From Polaromonas jejuensis NBRC 106434 (GTDB lineage Bacteria > Pseudomonadota > Gammaproteobacteria > Burkholderiales > Burkholderiaceae_C): a stretch of 64,000 nt of DNA. The notes beneath the pieces were generated by a model. It saw only the letters and a list, made by a program, of their open reading frames with translations. It searched no databases and was not told where the DNA came from. Below are positions 10,017 through 19,703 of the stretch, one piece after another. Both the position numbers and the translations under genes were made by a program. Where the stretch lies: NCBI RefSeq assembly GCF_001598235.1, contig NZ_BCYO01000001.1:248001-312000 (forward strand), given 5' to 3'. Position 1 is the first letter of the stretch. The number at the start of each line of letters is the position of its first letter.

Positions 10017-11005
10017 TGCCGCGCGATATATCTTTAAATGAGACAAATATGATTCTCGTGACTGGCGCCTCAGGCTTCGTCGGCGGTGCCGCAGTTGATC
10101 TTTTTGTCAAGCGTGGGCGCTTGGTTCGCGTAGCAACGCGGCGTGCGGGTGTGAGCACGGCAGCAAACGCCGCAATGGTGACGGTAGGCGATCTGTCGGC
10201 GCAAACTGATTGGTCAGCGGCCCTCGCGGGTGTTGAGGCGGTCGTTCACGCTGCAGCCCGGGTACATGTGATGCAAGACGTGGCCGTCGATCCGCTGGCA
10301 GAGTTCCGCCGCATCAACGTCCAAGGCACGCTGAACCTCGCCCGACAGGCGGCAGCAGCCGGTGTCCGGCGATTTGTCTTTATCAGTTCCATCAAGGTCA
10401 ATGGGGAAGCCACGACGTTGGGGCTTCCTTTTTTTGCAGATGACATTCCCGCGCCCCTTGATCCCTACGGCGTTTCCAAAATGGAGGCTGAGCAAGGACT
10501 GCGCGAGATTGCTGCAGAAACGGGCATGGAGGTCGTGATCATTCGGCCTCCATTGGTGTACGGACCTGGTGTGAAGGCCAATTTTCAGGCCATGATGCGC
10601 TGGTTGGCCCGCGGTGTGCCTTTGCCTCTGGGCGCCATTAAGAACCGCCGTAGCCTGGTGGCGCTGGACAACCTGGTTGATTTGATCGTGACATGCGTTG
10701 ATCACCAGGCAGCTGTGAATCAGACGTTTCTGGTGTCCGATGGCGAAGACTTGTCCACGACGCAATTGCTGCAGCGCATGGGGCAGGCCTTGGGTCGGCC
10801 GGCGCGTTTGGCTCCCGTTCCGCCTGCTTTGCTCAAGCTGGGTGCTGTGCTTGTGGGAAAGCCGGCCGTTGCGCAGCGCTTGTGCGGGTCTTTGCAGGTT
10901 GATATATCAAAAACCAGGCAGTTGCTGGGGTGGACGCCGCCCTTGTCTGTCGATGAAGGGTTAAAAAAAGCGGCGGAGGGATATTTGCGTGAAGCGTCTG
11001 TTTGA
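10016..11005 (+). CDS. SDR 4-ketoreductase/epimerase, WbpV/WbjF-like
   Basis: Extended SDR with GASGFVGG as NAD(P) site, ISSIKVNGEAT around the catalytic Ser and YGVSK as the YxxxK pair. In P. aeruginosa clusters this family (WbpV, WbjF, WbpK) precedes the initiating transferase and WbpM and is thought to reduce the 4-keto product of WbpM to QuiNAc or D-FucNAc; the same order is seen here, so this role is inferred. The ATG at 10016 overlaps the fnlC stop (TGATG) and has an AAAAGG motif ahead of it; an ATG at 10049, directly before the Rossmann motif, is the alternative. Overlaps the next gene by 17 bases. Confidence 0.83.
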   Translation: MPRDISLNETNMILVTGASGFVGGAAVDLFVKRGRLVRVATRRAGVSTAANAAMVTVGDLSAQTDWSAALAGVEAVVHAAARVHVMQDVAVDPLAEFRRINVQGTLNLARQAAAAGVRRFVFISSIKVNGEATTLGLPFFADDIPAPLDPYGVSKMEAEQGLREIAAETGMEVVIIRPPLVYGPGVKANFQAMMRWLARGVPLPLGAIKNRRSLVALDNLVDLIVTCVDHQAAVNQTFLVSDGEDLSTTQLLQRMGQALGRPARLAPVPPALLKLGAVLVGKPAVAQRLCGSLQVDISKTRQLLGWTPPLSVDEGLKKAAEGYLREASV

Positions 11006-11549
11006 TTTGATGCTCGCCTTGTGCGCGGCCGTGGTTTTGGCGCTTCCTGTTGCGATGGTTGTAGTGGCTGTCCGCCTGACATCACCGGGACCCGCCCTGT
11101 ACTGGTCCGACCGGGTGGGGCGCAACAACAAGATTTTCAAAATGCCCAAGTTCCGCAGCATGCGGGTAGGCACGCCTGCCGTGGCTACGCATTTGCTGGC
11201 CAACCCCAAGGCGCACCTTACGCCGATTGGCAGCTTCCTGCGTAAGAGTAGTTTGGACGAGTTGCCGCAGCTCTGGAGCATTTTGCTTGGAGACATGAGC
11301 TTTGTAGGGCCGCGCCCGGCGCTGTTCAATCAACATGATTTGATAGCGCTACGTACTCGATATGGCGTGCATGAACTGCTGCCTGGGCTGACGGGTTGGG
11401 CGCAAATTAATGGGCGTGACGAGTTGCCCATTCCCGACAAGGTCCAGCTGGATGTTGAATACCTGCGACGCCAGTCGCTGTGGTTTGACATTCGTATCCT
11501 TTGGTTGACGTTTGTGAAGGTGATTCGGCGTGACGGAATTACCCATTGA
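10989..11549 (+). CDS. Undecaprenyl-phosphate phosphoglycosyl transferase (PglC-like)
   Basis: Monotopic bacterial sugar transferase of 186 residues, the minimal PglC-like form without the extra N-terminal helices of WbaP. It should transfer a sugar-1-phosphate to undecaprenyl phosphate and so start O-unit synthesis. A single N-terminal re-entrant hydrophobic helix (residues 3-30) is followed by SPGPALYWSDRVGRNNK, KFRSMR, SSLDELPQLWSILLGDMSFVGPRPAL (catalytic Asp-Glu pair and PRP motif) and LPGLTGWAQINGRD. GTG start with a GCGGAGGG ribosome binding site. The likely donor is the product of the flanking SDR and dehydratase genes. Confidence 0.92.
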   Translation: MKRLFDLMLALCAAVVLALPVAMVVVAVRLTSPGPALYWSDRVGRNNKIFKMPKFRSMRVGTPAVATHLLANPKAHLTPIGSFLRKSSLDELPQLWSILLGDMSFVGPRPALFNQHDLIALRTRYGVHELLPGLTGWAQINGRDELPIPDKVQLDVEYLRRQSLWFDIRILWLTFVKVIRRDGITH

Positions 11550-11562
11550 TGGACAGTGTGCA

Positions 11563-12159
11563 ATGAAACGTTTGTTAATCGTGGGGGCCGGCGGGCATGG
11601 CCGTTCAGTCGCCGAGGCTGTATTGGCGGGTGGCGCCTTCCAGTTGGCGGGGTTTGCTGACGATGCGGCTCCCGCTCTGCAGCAGGTGTGGGAGTGGCCG
11701 GTTTTTGGCGCCACCGCTGATATCGCCAATTGCCGCCAGCATGCCGATGCGGCCATCGTGGCCATAGGCAACAACCGCTTGCGCGAGGAGCTGCATGGCC
11801 GGCTGACTGCGGCAGGCTTTGAGCTGGCGACTGTTATCCACCCCAAAGCCATCGTGTCGCCCCGGGCAGTGATTGGTGCCGGGAGTGCCATCATGGCAGG
11901 GGCCATTGTTGGCACCGAAGCTCAACTGGGCACAGGCGTCATCGTCAATTGCGGTGCGGTGGTTGACCACCATTGCCGGGTTGAAGACTTCGGCCATTTG
12001 GGCGTGAACGCCGGTATGGCGGGGGGCTCGGTGTTGGGCCGTGGCGCGTGGATGCAGGCGGGATCTGTTCTGGGTTATGGCGTCAAGATTGATGCCGGGC
12101 TTGTGCTGGAGGCCGGCCAGGCGGTCAGTGAAATAAGAAGTCGAAATGCCATTCAATAA
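11563..12159 (+). CDS. Sugar O- or N-acetyltransferase, NeuD/PglD family
   Basis: Left-handed beta-helix acyltransferase of 198 residues. An N-terminal Rossmann-like part (LLIVGAGGHGRSVAEAV) precedes hexapeptide repeats from about residue 95 (PRAVIGAGSAIMAGAIVGTEAQLGTG), with the catalytic-type His region CGAVVDHHCRVEDFGHLG. The ATG at 11563, 13 bases after the previous stop, opens directly into the Rossmann motif; a GTG at 11530 would add 11 residues. PglD acts on an amino-sugar made by an aminotransferase, but no aminotransferase is present here, so O-acetylation or a partner elsewhere must be considered. Confidence 0.85.
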   Translation: MKRLLIVGAGGHGRSVAEAVLAGGAFQLAGFADDAAPALQQVWEWPVFGATADIANCRQHADAAIVAIGNNRLREELHGRLTAAGFELATVIHPKAIVSPRAVIGAGSAIMAGAIVGTEAQLGTGVIVNCGAVVDHHCRVEDFGHLGVNAGMAGGSVLGRGAWMQAGSVLGYGVKIDAGLVLEAGQAVSEIRSRNAIQ

Positions 12160-14110
12160 ATCAATAATCGATCCCTTGCTGGCACTGCCGCGTCCCGTCA
12201 AGCGCCTGGTGGTGGTCGCGCTCGATCTGGTACTGGCACTGGCTTCCGTGTGGTTTTCCTTCTATTTGCGGATTGACCAGACGGGATGGCCTCAGCATCA
12301 GCAGAAGTATGTTTACCTGCTGGCGCCCCTGCTGGCATTCCCTTTGTTTGTGCACTTGGGCTTGTACCGTGCGATCTTTCGTTACACCGGGCTGGCGGCC
12401 CTGGCTACTACAGCCAAGGCGGTAGGGGTCTATGCGGTGTTGTTCTTCCTCTCCCTGTTGTTGTTTCAGTGGGTGGGCGTGCCGCGCAGTGTAGGGTTGA
12501 TTCAGCCCATCCTGTTTTTGCTGCTGGTAGGCACCAGTCGTGCGCTGGCCCGGTTTTGGCTGGCGGGTGGGGCCGGCAGGTCTAGCCACGCTGAGGGCCG
12601 TCTGCTCATATACGGTGCCGGGGAGGCGGGGGTGCAAACGGCCTCTGCTCTGGGCATGGCGCGCCAGTTTGTGTTGCGCGGCTTTATCGATGATGACAAG
12701 ACCAAGGCGGGGCGAAGCATCAACGGTGTCGATATCATCGGCCCGGATGATGTGGCGGCTGCGGTAGAGCGCATGGGCGTGACCGACATTCTGCTGGCCA
12801 TGCCGTCCCTGGACCGTGCGCGCCGCAATGCAATCATTGCCAGCTTGCGGGAGTTGCCGGTTCACGTTCGCACCTTGCCGGGCATGGTTGACCTGGCTTC
12901 CGGGCGGGTGACGGTTCAGGACTTTCAGGAGCTGGACGTCGAAGACCTTTTGGGCCGCGCGCCGGTGCCACCCGATTCCACCTTGCTGGCGCGCAACCTG
13001 GCTGGCAAGACGGTGCTGGTGACGGGCGCTGGCGGCAGTATCGGCGGCGAGTTGTGCCGCCAGATCATTCTGGAGAAGCCGCGCCAGCTGGTGCTGGTGG
13101 AACACAATGAATTTGGCCTCTACACCATCCATCGCGAACTGGAGGGCCTATGTGCCGAGCATGGGCTGCGGGTGAACGTGGTCCCGCTGCTTGCCAGCGT
13201 GGGAAACTTTGGGCGCCTGAAGGAAATTTGCCTGCTTTACCGGCCCGCCACCGTCTACCACGCGGCCGCTTACAAGCATGTGCCGCTGGTGGAGAGCAAC
13301 CCCGCTGAGGGCGTGTTGAACAATGTCTTTGGCACCTTGAACATGGCCCGCGCGGCCATGGAAAGTGGCGCCGCGCATTTTGTGCTGGTGTCCACCGACA
13401 AGGCGGTTCGTCCCACCAATGTGATGGGGGCTACCAAGCGCATGGCGGAGCTGGTGTTGCAGGCCCTGGCGGCCAGCACGTCGGTACGCTTTCATTTGCC
13501 TGATGGCACGCAAAGCGCTGAATTCCGGAACAACACCGTGTTTGCCATGGTGCGTTTCGGCAATGTGCTGGGCAGCAGCGGCAGCGTGGTGCCCCTGTTT
13601 CGCAAGCAGTTGCGCGATGGCGGCCCGCTGACGGTGACGCATGAGGAGGTCACCCGCTATTTCATGACCATTCCCGAGGCGGCCCAGTTGGTGCTGCAGG
13701 CCGGTGCCATGGCCCGGGGCGGGGACGTGTTTGTGCTGGACATGGGCCAGCCCGTGAAAATCATCGACCTGGCGCGGCGCATGGCCCAGCTCTCGGGCTT
13801 CACCTTGCGCGATGAGCGCAATCCCGATGGCGATATAGAAATCAAAATCACCGGCTTGCGCCCCGGGGAAAAGCTCTACGAGGAATTACTCATTGGCGAC
13901 AACCCTGAGGGCACCGCACACGAGCGCATCATGAAGGCGCGCGAAGACTTCGTGGTCTGGCCCGAGCTCGCCACCGTGCTGGTCGACATGCGGCAGGCCG
14001 CCATTCAGGACAACGAGACGGCCATCAAGCGTATCCTGATGCAACTGGTGCATGGCTACAACCCGCAGCCTGTTGAGCCCGCTGCGGCCTGTGTTCCCGT
14101 TGAAGGGTGA
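12146..14110 (+). CDS. Membrane-bound nucleotide-sugar 4,6-dehydratase (WbpM/PglF/CapD family)
   Basis: Large 654-residue form with four N-terminal transmembrane helices (residues about 15-135), a CoA-binding-like Rossmann domain (IYGAGEAGVQTASAL) and a C-terminal SDR dehydratase domain beginning at GAGGSIGGELCRQI near residue 293. The catalytic region has VSTDKAVRPTNVMGATKR, again Met in place of Tyr as in this family. It is expected to convert UDP-GlcNAc to the UDP-4-keto-6-deoxy sugar used for D-QuiNAc, D-FucNAc or bacillosamine. Last gene of the O-antigen operon, as wbpM often is. Overlaps the acetyltransferase gene by 14 bases. Confidence 0.92.
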   Translation: MPFNKSIIDPLLALPRPVKRLVVVALDLVLALASVWFSFYLRIDQTGWPQHQQKYVYLLAPLLAFPLFVHLGLYRAIFRYTGLAALATTAKAVGVYAVLFFLSLLLFQWVGVPRSVGLIQPILFLLLVGTSRALARFWLAGGAGRSSHAEGRLLIYGAGEAGVQTASALGMARQFVLRGFIDDDKTKAGRSINGVDIIGPDDVAAAVERMGVTDILLAMPSLDRARRNAIIASLRELPVHVRTLPGMVDLASGRVTVQDFQELDVEDLLGRAPVPPDSTLLARNLAGKTVLVTGAGGSIGGELCRQIILEKPRQLVLVEHNEFGLYTIHRELEGLCAEHGLRVNVVPLLASVGNFGRLKEICLLYRPATVYHAAAYKHVPLVESNPAEGVLNNVFGTLNMARAAMESGAAHFVLVSTDKAVRPTNVMGATKRMAELVLQALAASTSVRFHLPDGTQSAEFRNNTVFAMVRFGNVLGSSGSVVPLFRKQLRDGGPLTVTHEEVTRYFMTIPEAAQLVLQAGAMARGGDVFVLDMGQPVKIIDLARRMAQLSGFTLRDERNPDGDIEIKITGLRPGEKLYEELLIGDNPEGTAHERIMKAREDFVVWPELATVLVDMRQAAIQDNETAIKRILMQLVHGYNPQPVEPAAACVPVEG

Positions 14111-14228
14111 TGCGCTGGCTGGCCTGGAGACCAGCGCCGTCCGCGGGATGGGCATAGGGGACGGTGCCCGGGCGCGTGTGGGCCCCGCCCGTGCAATGGG
14201 GCACAATTTGCAGATTCTCATTTTCTAA

Positions 14229-15152
<924 letters not shown>

Positions 15153-15469
15153 GCCGAATGTTCAAGCGAAATAGGCTGCTAACCCAAGATTGACGGGCGC
15201 AGCCAGCTATCAGATGCATAGCGTCTGATTTGTCGGATGCCTCTGTGAAATCTGGTGCGCCGGGCTGGCGAGCTTGCCGATCTTGAACATCGGCCCGCCT
15301 GCGCCGAGACGATGTTGTGGCCGCGCCTGAGCCTGTCATTCAGCGCGCCTGCGGTGGCCCGGCAGCGTCGAACTGGCGCAAACCTAAGGTGCTCCGGGCC
15401 CGCAATTGCGGCTGTGCGAGAATCATTTGCAACGATCCCCGGTTTTTTGAAACATTCTTTTTATCGCCT
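15153..15469. other. 317-bp intergenic region between argB and slmA
   Basis: No plausible coding sequence. It contains one copy of the 17-bp palindrome family (15206-15222), itself within a small imperfect dyad (ATCAGA at 15209-15214 against TCTGAT). The rest probably carries the slmA promoter; no convincing -35/-10 pair was identified. Confidence 0.5.
15206..15222. repeat. Interspersed 17-bp palindrome, copy before slmA
   Basis: GCTAT-N7-ATAGC (centre CAGATGC), an intergenic member of the family seen at 16139, 17226, 31356 and 60313. Confidence 0.5.
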
Positions 15470-16120
15470 ATGTCCGACTTAGTGTCTGCACCCGAACTGA
15501 GCCCGTCTGCCACGCCCGCTTCTGCCGAGCCTGCCGCGCGCAAACGTCCGAAGCCGGGTGAGCGCCGGGTCCAGATTCTGCAGGCGCTGGCCGCCATGCT
15601 GGAGCAGCCAGGCGCTGAACGCATCACGACGTCGGCGCTGGCCGCCAAACTGGAGGTGAGCGAAGCCGCGCTTTACCGCCATTTCGCCAGCAAGGCGCAG
15701 ATGTTTGAAGGGCTGATCGAGTTCATCGAGCAAAGCGTCTTCACGCTGGTCAACCAGATCGGCGAGCGCGAGCCGGATCACGCGGTACGCACCCGCAAGC
15801 TGGTGGTCATGGTGCTGCAATTCGCCGAAAAAAATCCGGGCATGACGCGCGTGATGGTGGGCGATGCGCTGGTATTTGAAAACGACCGGCTGCAGGAGCG
15901 CATGAACCAGTTCTTCGACAAGCTGGAGTCCAGCCTGAAACAAAGCCTGCGCGACGCCGCTGCCGCCAGCGGCGCGGCCACCCCCACGGTGGATGCCCAG
16001 GTCCGCGCTTCCGTGATCGTGGCCTTTATGGTGGGCCGTCTGCAGCGCTTTGCCCGTTCGGGCTTCAAGCGCCTGCCCTCCGAACATCTGGACGCCAGCC
16101 TGGCGACGATTCTGGGCTGA
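15470..16120 (+). CDS. slmA: Nucleoid occlusion factor SlmA, TetR family
   Basis: TetR-fold DNA-binding protein of 216 residues that blocks FtsZ ring assembly over the nucleoid. It has a low-complexity N-terminus rich in Ala and Pro, a HTH at residues about 51-75 (ITTSALAAKLEVSEAALYRHFASKAQMF) and the SlmA C-terminal region with FAEKNPGMTRVMVGDALVFENDRL and VGRLQRFARSGFKRLP. The ATG at 15470 gives the typical MSD start; an upstream ATG at 15317 would add an unrelated 51-residue tail. The argB-slmA neighbourhood is common in Comamonadaceae. Confidence 0.93.
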   Translation: MSDLVSAPELSPSATPASAEPAARKRPKPGERRVQILQALAAMLEQPGAERITTSALAAKLEVSEAALYRHFASKAQMFEGLIEFIEQSVFTLVNQIGEREPDHAVRTRKLVVMVLQFAEKNPGMTRVMVGDALVFENDRLQERMNQFFDKLESSLKQSLRDAAAASGAATPTVDAQVRASVIVAFMVGRLQRFARSGFKRLPSEHLDASLATILG

Positions 16121-16138
16121 AATTTCAAGAGGCGAATT

Positions 16139-16159
16139 CAGCTATCAAAACCGTAGCTG
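16139..16159. repeat. Interspersed 17-bp palindrome, intergenic copy
   Basis: CAGCTA and TAGCTG arms around a 9-base centre; the inner 17 bases differ at only two positions from the copy at 17226-17242. It lies 19 bases downstream of slmA, between converging genes. Confidence 0.6.
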
Positions 16160-16228
16160 ATTGCGCCCGTTCTTGTTGGGCTTCAAGCCTTTTCTTTAAA
16201 AACTCTGGGCGCTTTCGGTCGACTTCAT

Positions 16229-17284
16229 TTAAAGCGTGGCGCCCACCTTGCCTGCGGCATCGACAATTTCCTGCCAGGTGTGAAGGTCGATCTCCACGCC
16301 GTCACGTTCACGCTGCAGGCGCGCAATGCGCTCGGGGTCGCCGGCAATCTGCACGCCTTCATGGCCAGCGGCCGGCGGACTTTGCTGCAGCCATTCCACG
16401 AAGGCCAGCGCTTCGGCTTCAAACGCGACTTGCGTGCCGAGCTTGCCCGGATCGATCAGGATGGTGAGCATGCTGTTGGTCACCGCGCGCCGGCTGTCCG
16501 CGGGGCGGTGCCAGGTGCCGCCGCCCGTGAGGGCGCCACCCAGCAACTCGCAGGCCACGGCCAGGCCGTAACCCTTGTGCTCGCCAAACGGCATCAGCGC
16601 GCCAAAAAATCCGTTGGCCTGCGGCACGACCACCACGCCCGGGTTGGTGGTGGGCTGGCCCTGCTCGTCAATCAGCAGGCCGGGCTGCACGGTCTTGCCC
16701 TGGTTGTGCGCCACGCGCATCTTGCCCTGGGCGACGCGGCTGGTGGCAAAGTCCAGCACGAAGGGCGGCCGGTTTTTCAAGGGGATGCCTATGCAGCAGG
16801 GGTTGGTGCCGTAGCGCCCGTCGGTGCCGCCCCAGGGGGCCACCACGGGGCGTGACATGACATTGACGAAATGCAGGGACACCAGCCCTTGCGCCACCGC
16901 CATCTCGGCAAAGTGGCCGATGCGCCCCAGATGGTGTGAGTCGGCCAGCGCCATGATGCAGCTGCCGTGCGCCCTGGCGCGGGCCATGCCGAGTTCCATG
17001 GCCTGCTCTCCGATGACCTGCCCATAGCCGCGCTGGCCATTCAGGCTGAGCAGTGTGCCGATGTCGAGCATGGTCTCCACGCTGGCATTGGGTGTCAGGC
17101 CGCCTTCCAGCACGGCATCCACATAGCGCGGCAGCATGCCGACGCCGTGCGAGTCATGGCCGCTCAGGTTGGCCATGACCAGGTTGGCCGCGACTTTTTC
17201 GGCTTCCTCTTTCGAGCTGCCGGCTGCTATTAAAACGGTAGCTACCTGGGCGCGTAATTGATGGGCGGAGATGATGTGGCTCAT
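16229..17284 (-). CDS. Ldh-family (malate/L-lactate type) NAD(P)-dependent dehydrogenase
   Basis: Member of the Ldh_2 / YiaK-YbiC fold, 351 residues, which oxidises 2-hydroxy acids or reduces sugar-derived 2-keto acids with NAD(P). Family marks are HDSHGVGMLPRYVDAVLEGG, ALADSHHLGRIGHFAEMA with the conserved His, MSRPVVAPWGGTDGRYGTNP and PFGEHKGYGLAVACELL. It lies downstream of the UxaA-type dehydratase on the same strand, separated by a compound hairpin, and probably serves the same sugar-acid pathway. One copy of the 17-bp palindrome family overlaps codons about 15-20, where rare TTA and ATA codons appear. Substrate unknown. Confidence 0.88.
   Translation of the reverse strand: MSHIISAHQLRAQVATVLIAAGSSKEEAEKVAANLVMANLSGHDSHGVGMLPRYVDAVLEGGLTPNASVETMLDIGTLLSLNGQRGYGQVIGEQAMELGMARARAHGSCIMALADSHHLGRIGHFAEMAVAQGLVSLHFVNVMSRPVVAPWGGTDGRYGTNPCCIGIPLKNRPPFVLDFATSRVAQGKMRVAHNQGKTVQPGLLIDEQGQPTTNPGVVVVPQANGFFGALMPFGEHKGYGLAVACELLGGALTGGGTWHRPADSRRAVTNSMLTILIDPGKLGTQVAFEAEALAFVEWLQQSPPAAGHEGVQIAGDPERIARLQRERDGVEIDLHTWQEIVDAAGKVGATL
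17226..17242. repeat. Interspersed 17-bp palindrome, copy inside the Ldh-family gene
   Basis: GCTAT-N7-GTAGC, matching the intergenic copy at 16141-16157 at 15 of 17 positions. It is read on the minus strand as part of the segment ATVLIAA with AT-rich codons unlike those around it. Confidence 0.6.
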
Positions 17285-17315
17285 GATGGTGCTGGAGGTG
17301 TTATGGGGTTCTATC

Positions 17316-17396
17316 CCCTCTCCCCTAGGAGAGGGTTAGGGTGAGGGCTCACGGCGCGCAGAGCCCTCACCCCCGCCCTCTCCCAAGGGGAGAGGG
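17316..17396. repeat. Compound inverted-repeat element (BIME-like)
   Basis: Three hairpins in a symmetric array: 17316-17323 with 17328-17335 (8 bp), 17339-17350 with 17361-17372 (12 bp, perfect) and 17376-17384 with 17388-17396 (9 bp). The outer CCCTCTCC/GGAGAGGG hairpins recur at 25055-25092 and 28102-28125. The element fills the gap between the dehydratase gene and the Ldh-family gene of the same operon and may act in mRNA processing or attenuation. Confidence 0.75.
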
Positions 17397-17410
17397 AGTG
17401 AAGAAAAGGA

Positions 17411-18937
17411 CTACATCACCGCGCCGACCTGCCAGGGCACGAACTCGTTTTGCCCATAGCCATGCTTTTCGCTCTTGCTTTGCTCGCCGGAGGCGGTGGC
17501 CAGCACCATGTCAAAAATCCGCTGGCCCATCTCCTGAACGGAGACGCCGCCGTCGATGATCTCGCCGCAGTTGATGTCCATGTCCTCTTCCTGGCGCTGC
17601 CACAGGGCTGAATTGGTGGCCAGCTTGAGCGAAGGCGAGGGCGCGCAGCCGTAGGCCGAACCGCGCCCAGTCGTGAAGCAGATCATGTTGGCGCCGCCGG
17701 CCACCTGGCCTGTCGCGCTGACGGGGTCGTAGCCGGGCGTGTCCATGTAGACAAAGCCGTGGGCGCTCACCGGTTCGGCGTACTCATACACCGCCTCCAG
17801 ATTGGTGGTGCCGCCCTTGGCCACCGCGCCCAGCGATTTTTCAAGAATGGTGGTGAGGCCGCCGGCCTTGTTGCCCGGCGAGGGGTTGTTGTTCATCTCG
17901 CCCTCGTTGATCTCGGTGTAGTGCTCCCACCACTTGATGCGGGCAATCAGTTTTTCAGCCACCTCGGGCCGCACGGCGCGGCGCGTGAGCAGGTGCTCGG
18001 CCCCGTAAATTTCCGGCGTTTCGCTGAGGATGGCGGTGCCGCCATGGGCCACCAGCAAATCCACCGCCGCGCCCAGCGCCGGGTTGGCGCTGATGCCCGA
18101 GTAGCCGTCCGAGCCGCCGCATTGCAGGCCGATGGTGATGTGCGAAGCGCTGCAGGGTTCGCGCTTCACCGCATTCGCCTGCGGCAGCATGTCCTTGATC
18201 ATCGCAATGCCCTTGGCGACCGTCCTGGCCGTGCCGCCGGTGTCCTGGATGCTGAAGACGCGCAAGGTTTCGCCTTCGCGCAGGCTGCCGTGGGCCAGCC
18301 AGGCGTTGATCTGGTTGGACTCGCAGCCCAGCCCCACGACCAGCACGCCGGCGAAGTTGGGGTGGGTGGCATAGCCGGTCAGCGTGCGCTGCAAGATCTG
18401 CAGCCCCAGGCCGTCACTGTCCATGCCGCAACCCGTGCCGTGCGTGAGCGCGACCACGCCGTCCACGTTGGGGAAATCCTTTAGCGCGGCTGGATTGTTT
18501 TGCCGTGAAAAATGATCGGCAATGGCGCGCGCCGCCGTGGCCGAGCAATTGACGCTGGACAAAATGCCGATGTAGTTGCGCGTGGCCACCCGGCCATCGG
18601 GCCGCTTGATGCCCATGAAGCTCGCTTCGCGCCGGGCCGGCACAGGCTTTACGTCCGCGCCAAAGGCGTAGTCGCGCGCAAAGTCACCCTTGTCGGGACC
18701 CATGTCGAGGTTGTGGGTGTGCACATGCTCGCCGGCGGCGATGGGCTTGCTGGCAAAGCCGATGATCTGGTTGTAGCGCCGCACCGGGTCGCCGGCCGCC
18801 AGTGCTCGCGTGGCGATCTTGTGGCCCGCTGGAATCAGTCCTTTGATGGTGATGTTTTCGATCTGTGTGCCGCCCACCAGCTGGGCTCTGGCAATCAGGA
18901 CATCGTCGTTGGGGTGGAGTCGGATGAAGGGTGTCAT
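17411..18937 (-). CDS. UxaA/GarD-family sugar-acid dehydratase
   Basis: Iron-dependent altronate/galactarate dehydratase family, 508 residues, with an N-terminal SAF domain (residues 1-95, IRLHPNDDVLIARAQL) and a large catalytic part containing RPDGRVATRNYIGILSSVNCSATAARAI, VVALTHGTGCGMDSDG, GLGCESNQI, GLQCGGSDGYSGISANPALG and the Cys-containing ICFTTGRGSAYGCAPSPSLKLATNS. It removes water from an aldonate or aldarate to give a 2-keto-3-deoxy acid. Its start overlaps the stop of the GntR regulator gene. Two SDRs and a fumarylacetoacetase-fold enzyme across the divergent promoter suggest a non-phosphorylative route for a deoxy-sugar acid rather than classical altronate use. Confidence 0.88.
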   Translation of the reverse strand: MTPFIRLHPNDDVLIARAQLVGGTQIENITIKGLIPAGHKIATRALAAGDPVRRYNQIIGFASKPIAAGEHVHTHNLDMGPDKGDFARDYAFGADVKPVPARREASFMGIKRPDGRVATRNYIGILSSVNCSATAARAIADHFSRQNNPAALKDFPNVDGVVALTHGTGCGMDSDGLGLQILQRTLTGYATHPNFAGVLVVGLGCESNQINAWLAHGSLREGETLRVFSIQDTGGTARTVAKGIAMIKDMLPQANAVKREPCSASHITIGLQCGGSDGYSGISANPALGAAVDLLVAHGGTAILSETPEIYGAEHLLTRRAVRPEVAEKLIARIKWWEHYTEINEGEMNNNPSPGNKAGGLTTILEKSLGAVAKGGTTNLEAVYEYAEPVSAHGFVYMDTPGYDPVSATGQVAGGANMICFTTGRGSAYGCAPSPSLKLATNSALWQRQEEDMDINCGEIIDGGVSVQEMGQRIFDMVLATASGEQSKSEKHGYGQNEFVPWQVGAVM

Positions 18938-19671
18938 GGTTCTGCGGTGGTTTGGCGGGCTTTGGCCCGGCGCCAGCTGGCGCTGAACCGGGCGTGGGAT
19001 TTGTCCATGTGCGCGTGCATGGCGGCCCTTGCGGCGGCCTTGTCGTGTGCGCGAATGGCTTCAAAAATGGCTTCATGTTCGGCAATGGCCGCGCGCCAGG
19101 ACTGCACGGTTTCGAAATAACCGCCCAGCCGCGTGAACAGCGGGCCGCGGCGGGCATCCCAGAAACGCTCCACGGTCTCGATCAGCACCGCATTCCCGCA
19201 GGCCTCGACAATGGCCGAGTGGAATGCGCGGTCGCCGTCAAGCGGCAGCACGCCGTCGTCGGTGGCTTCTTTCATGGCCGCCAGGGCGCTGCCGATGGCC
19301 TCAATGTCCTTGCGGGTGGCGTGAGCGGCGGCCAGGGAAGCGACTTCGCCTTCGATCACGCGGCGCGCGCGTATCAGTTCCAGCGGTCCCCATTCGGCAG
19401 GCGCAAGCTGCTCGGCCTGGGGCGGGTCGTCCCGGCGGCTGCGGTCCAGCACATAAACGCCGGAACCCGTGCGGACCTCGACCCAGCCCTCGACCTCAAG
19501 GGCAATCAGCGCCTCGCGCACCGAGGGGCGGCTCACGCCGAGTTGCTTGGCCAGATCGCGCTCGGCCGGCAGACGGGCGCCCGCGACGAACTCGCCGGCC
19601 GTGATCAGCGCGCGCAATTGCCCGGCAATCTGGCGGTAAAGGCGTTGGGGTTCGACGGTCTGCAGCGGCAT
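18934..19671 (-). CDS. GntR-family regulator, FadR subfamily
   Basis: DNA-binding regulator of 245 residues with a winged HTH at residues about 33-73 (LPAERDLAKQLGVSRPSVREALIALE) and an all-helical FCD ligand domain carrying the Asp/His metal-site pattern (RAFHSAIVEACGNAVLIETVERFWD and ISEHEAIFEAI-like AIAEHEAIFEAIRAHD). It heads the minus-strand operon and probably represses both divergent operons until a sugar-acid ligand appears. The TGGTAAGACCA site 45 bases upstream of its start fits the FadR-subfamily consensus TNGTNNNACNA. Confidence 0.9.
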   Translation of the reverse strand: MPLQTVEPQRLYRQIAGQLRALITAGEFVAGARLPAERDLAKQLGVSRPSVREALIALEVEGWVEVRTGSGVYVLDRSRRDDPPQAEQLAPAEWGPLELIRARRVIEGEVASLAAAHATRKDIEAIGSALAAMKEATDDGVLPLDGDRAFHSAIVEACGNAVLIETVERFWDARRGPLFTRLGGYFETVQSWRAAIAEHEAIFEAIRAHDKAAARAAMHAHMDKSHARFSASWRRAKARQTTAEP

Positions 19672-19703
19672 GGCAGCGAAGGTGCGGGATTAAGGGTTAG
19701 CCA

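Noticed and set aside
17316..17396. CRISPR-like repeat array
   Set aside because: The repeats are inverted hairpins of unequal length without regular spacers or cas genes.
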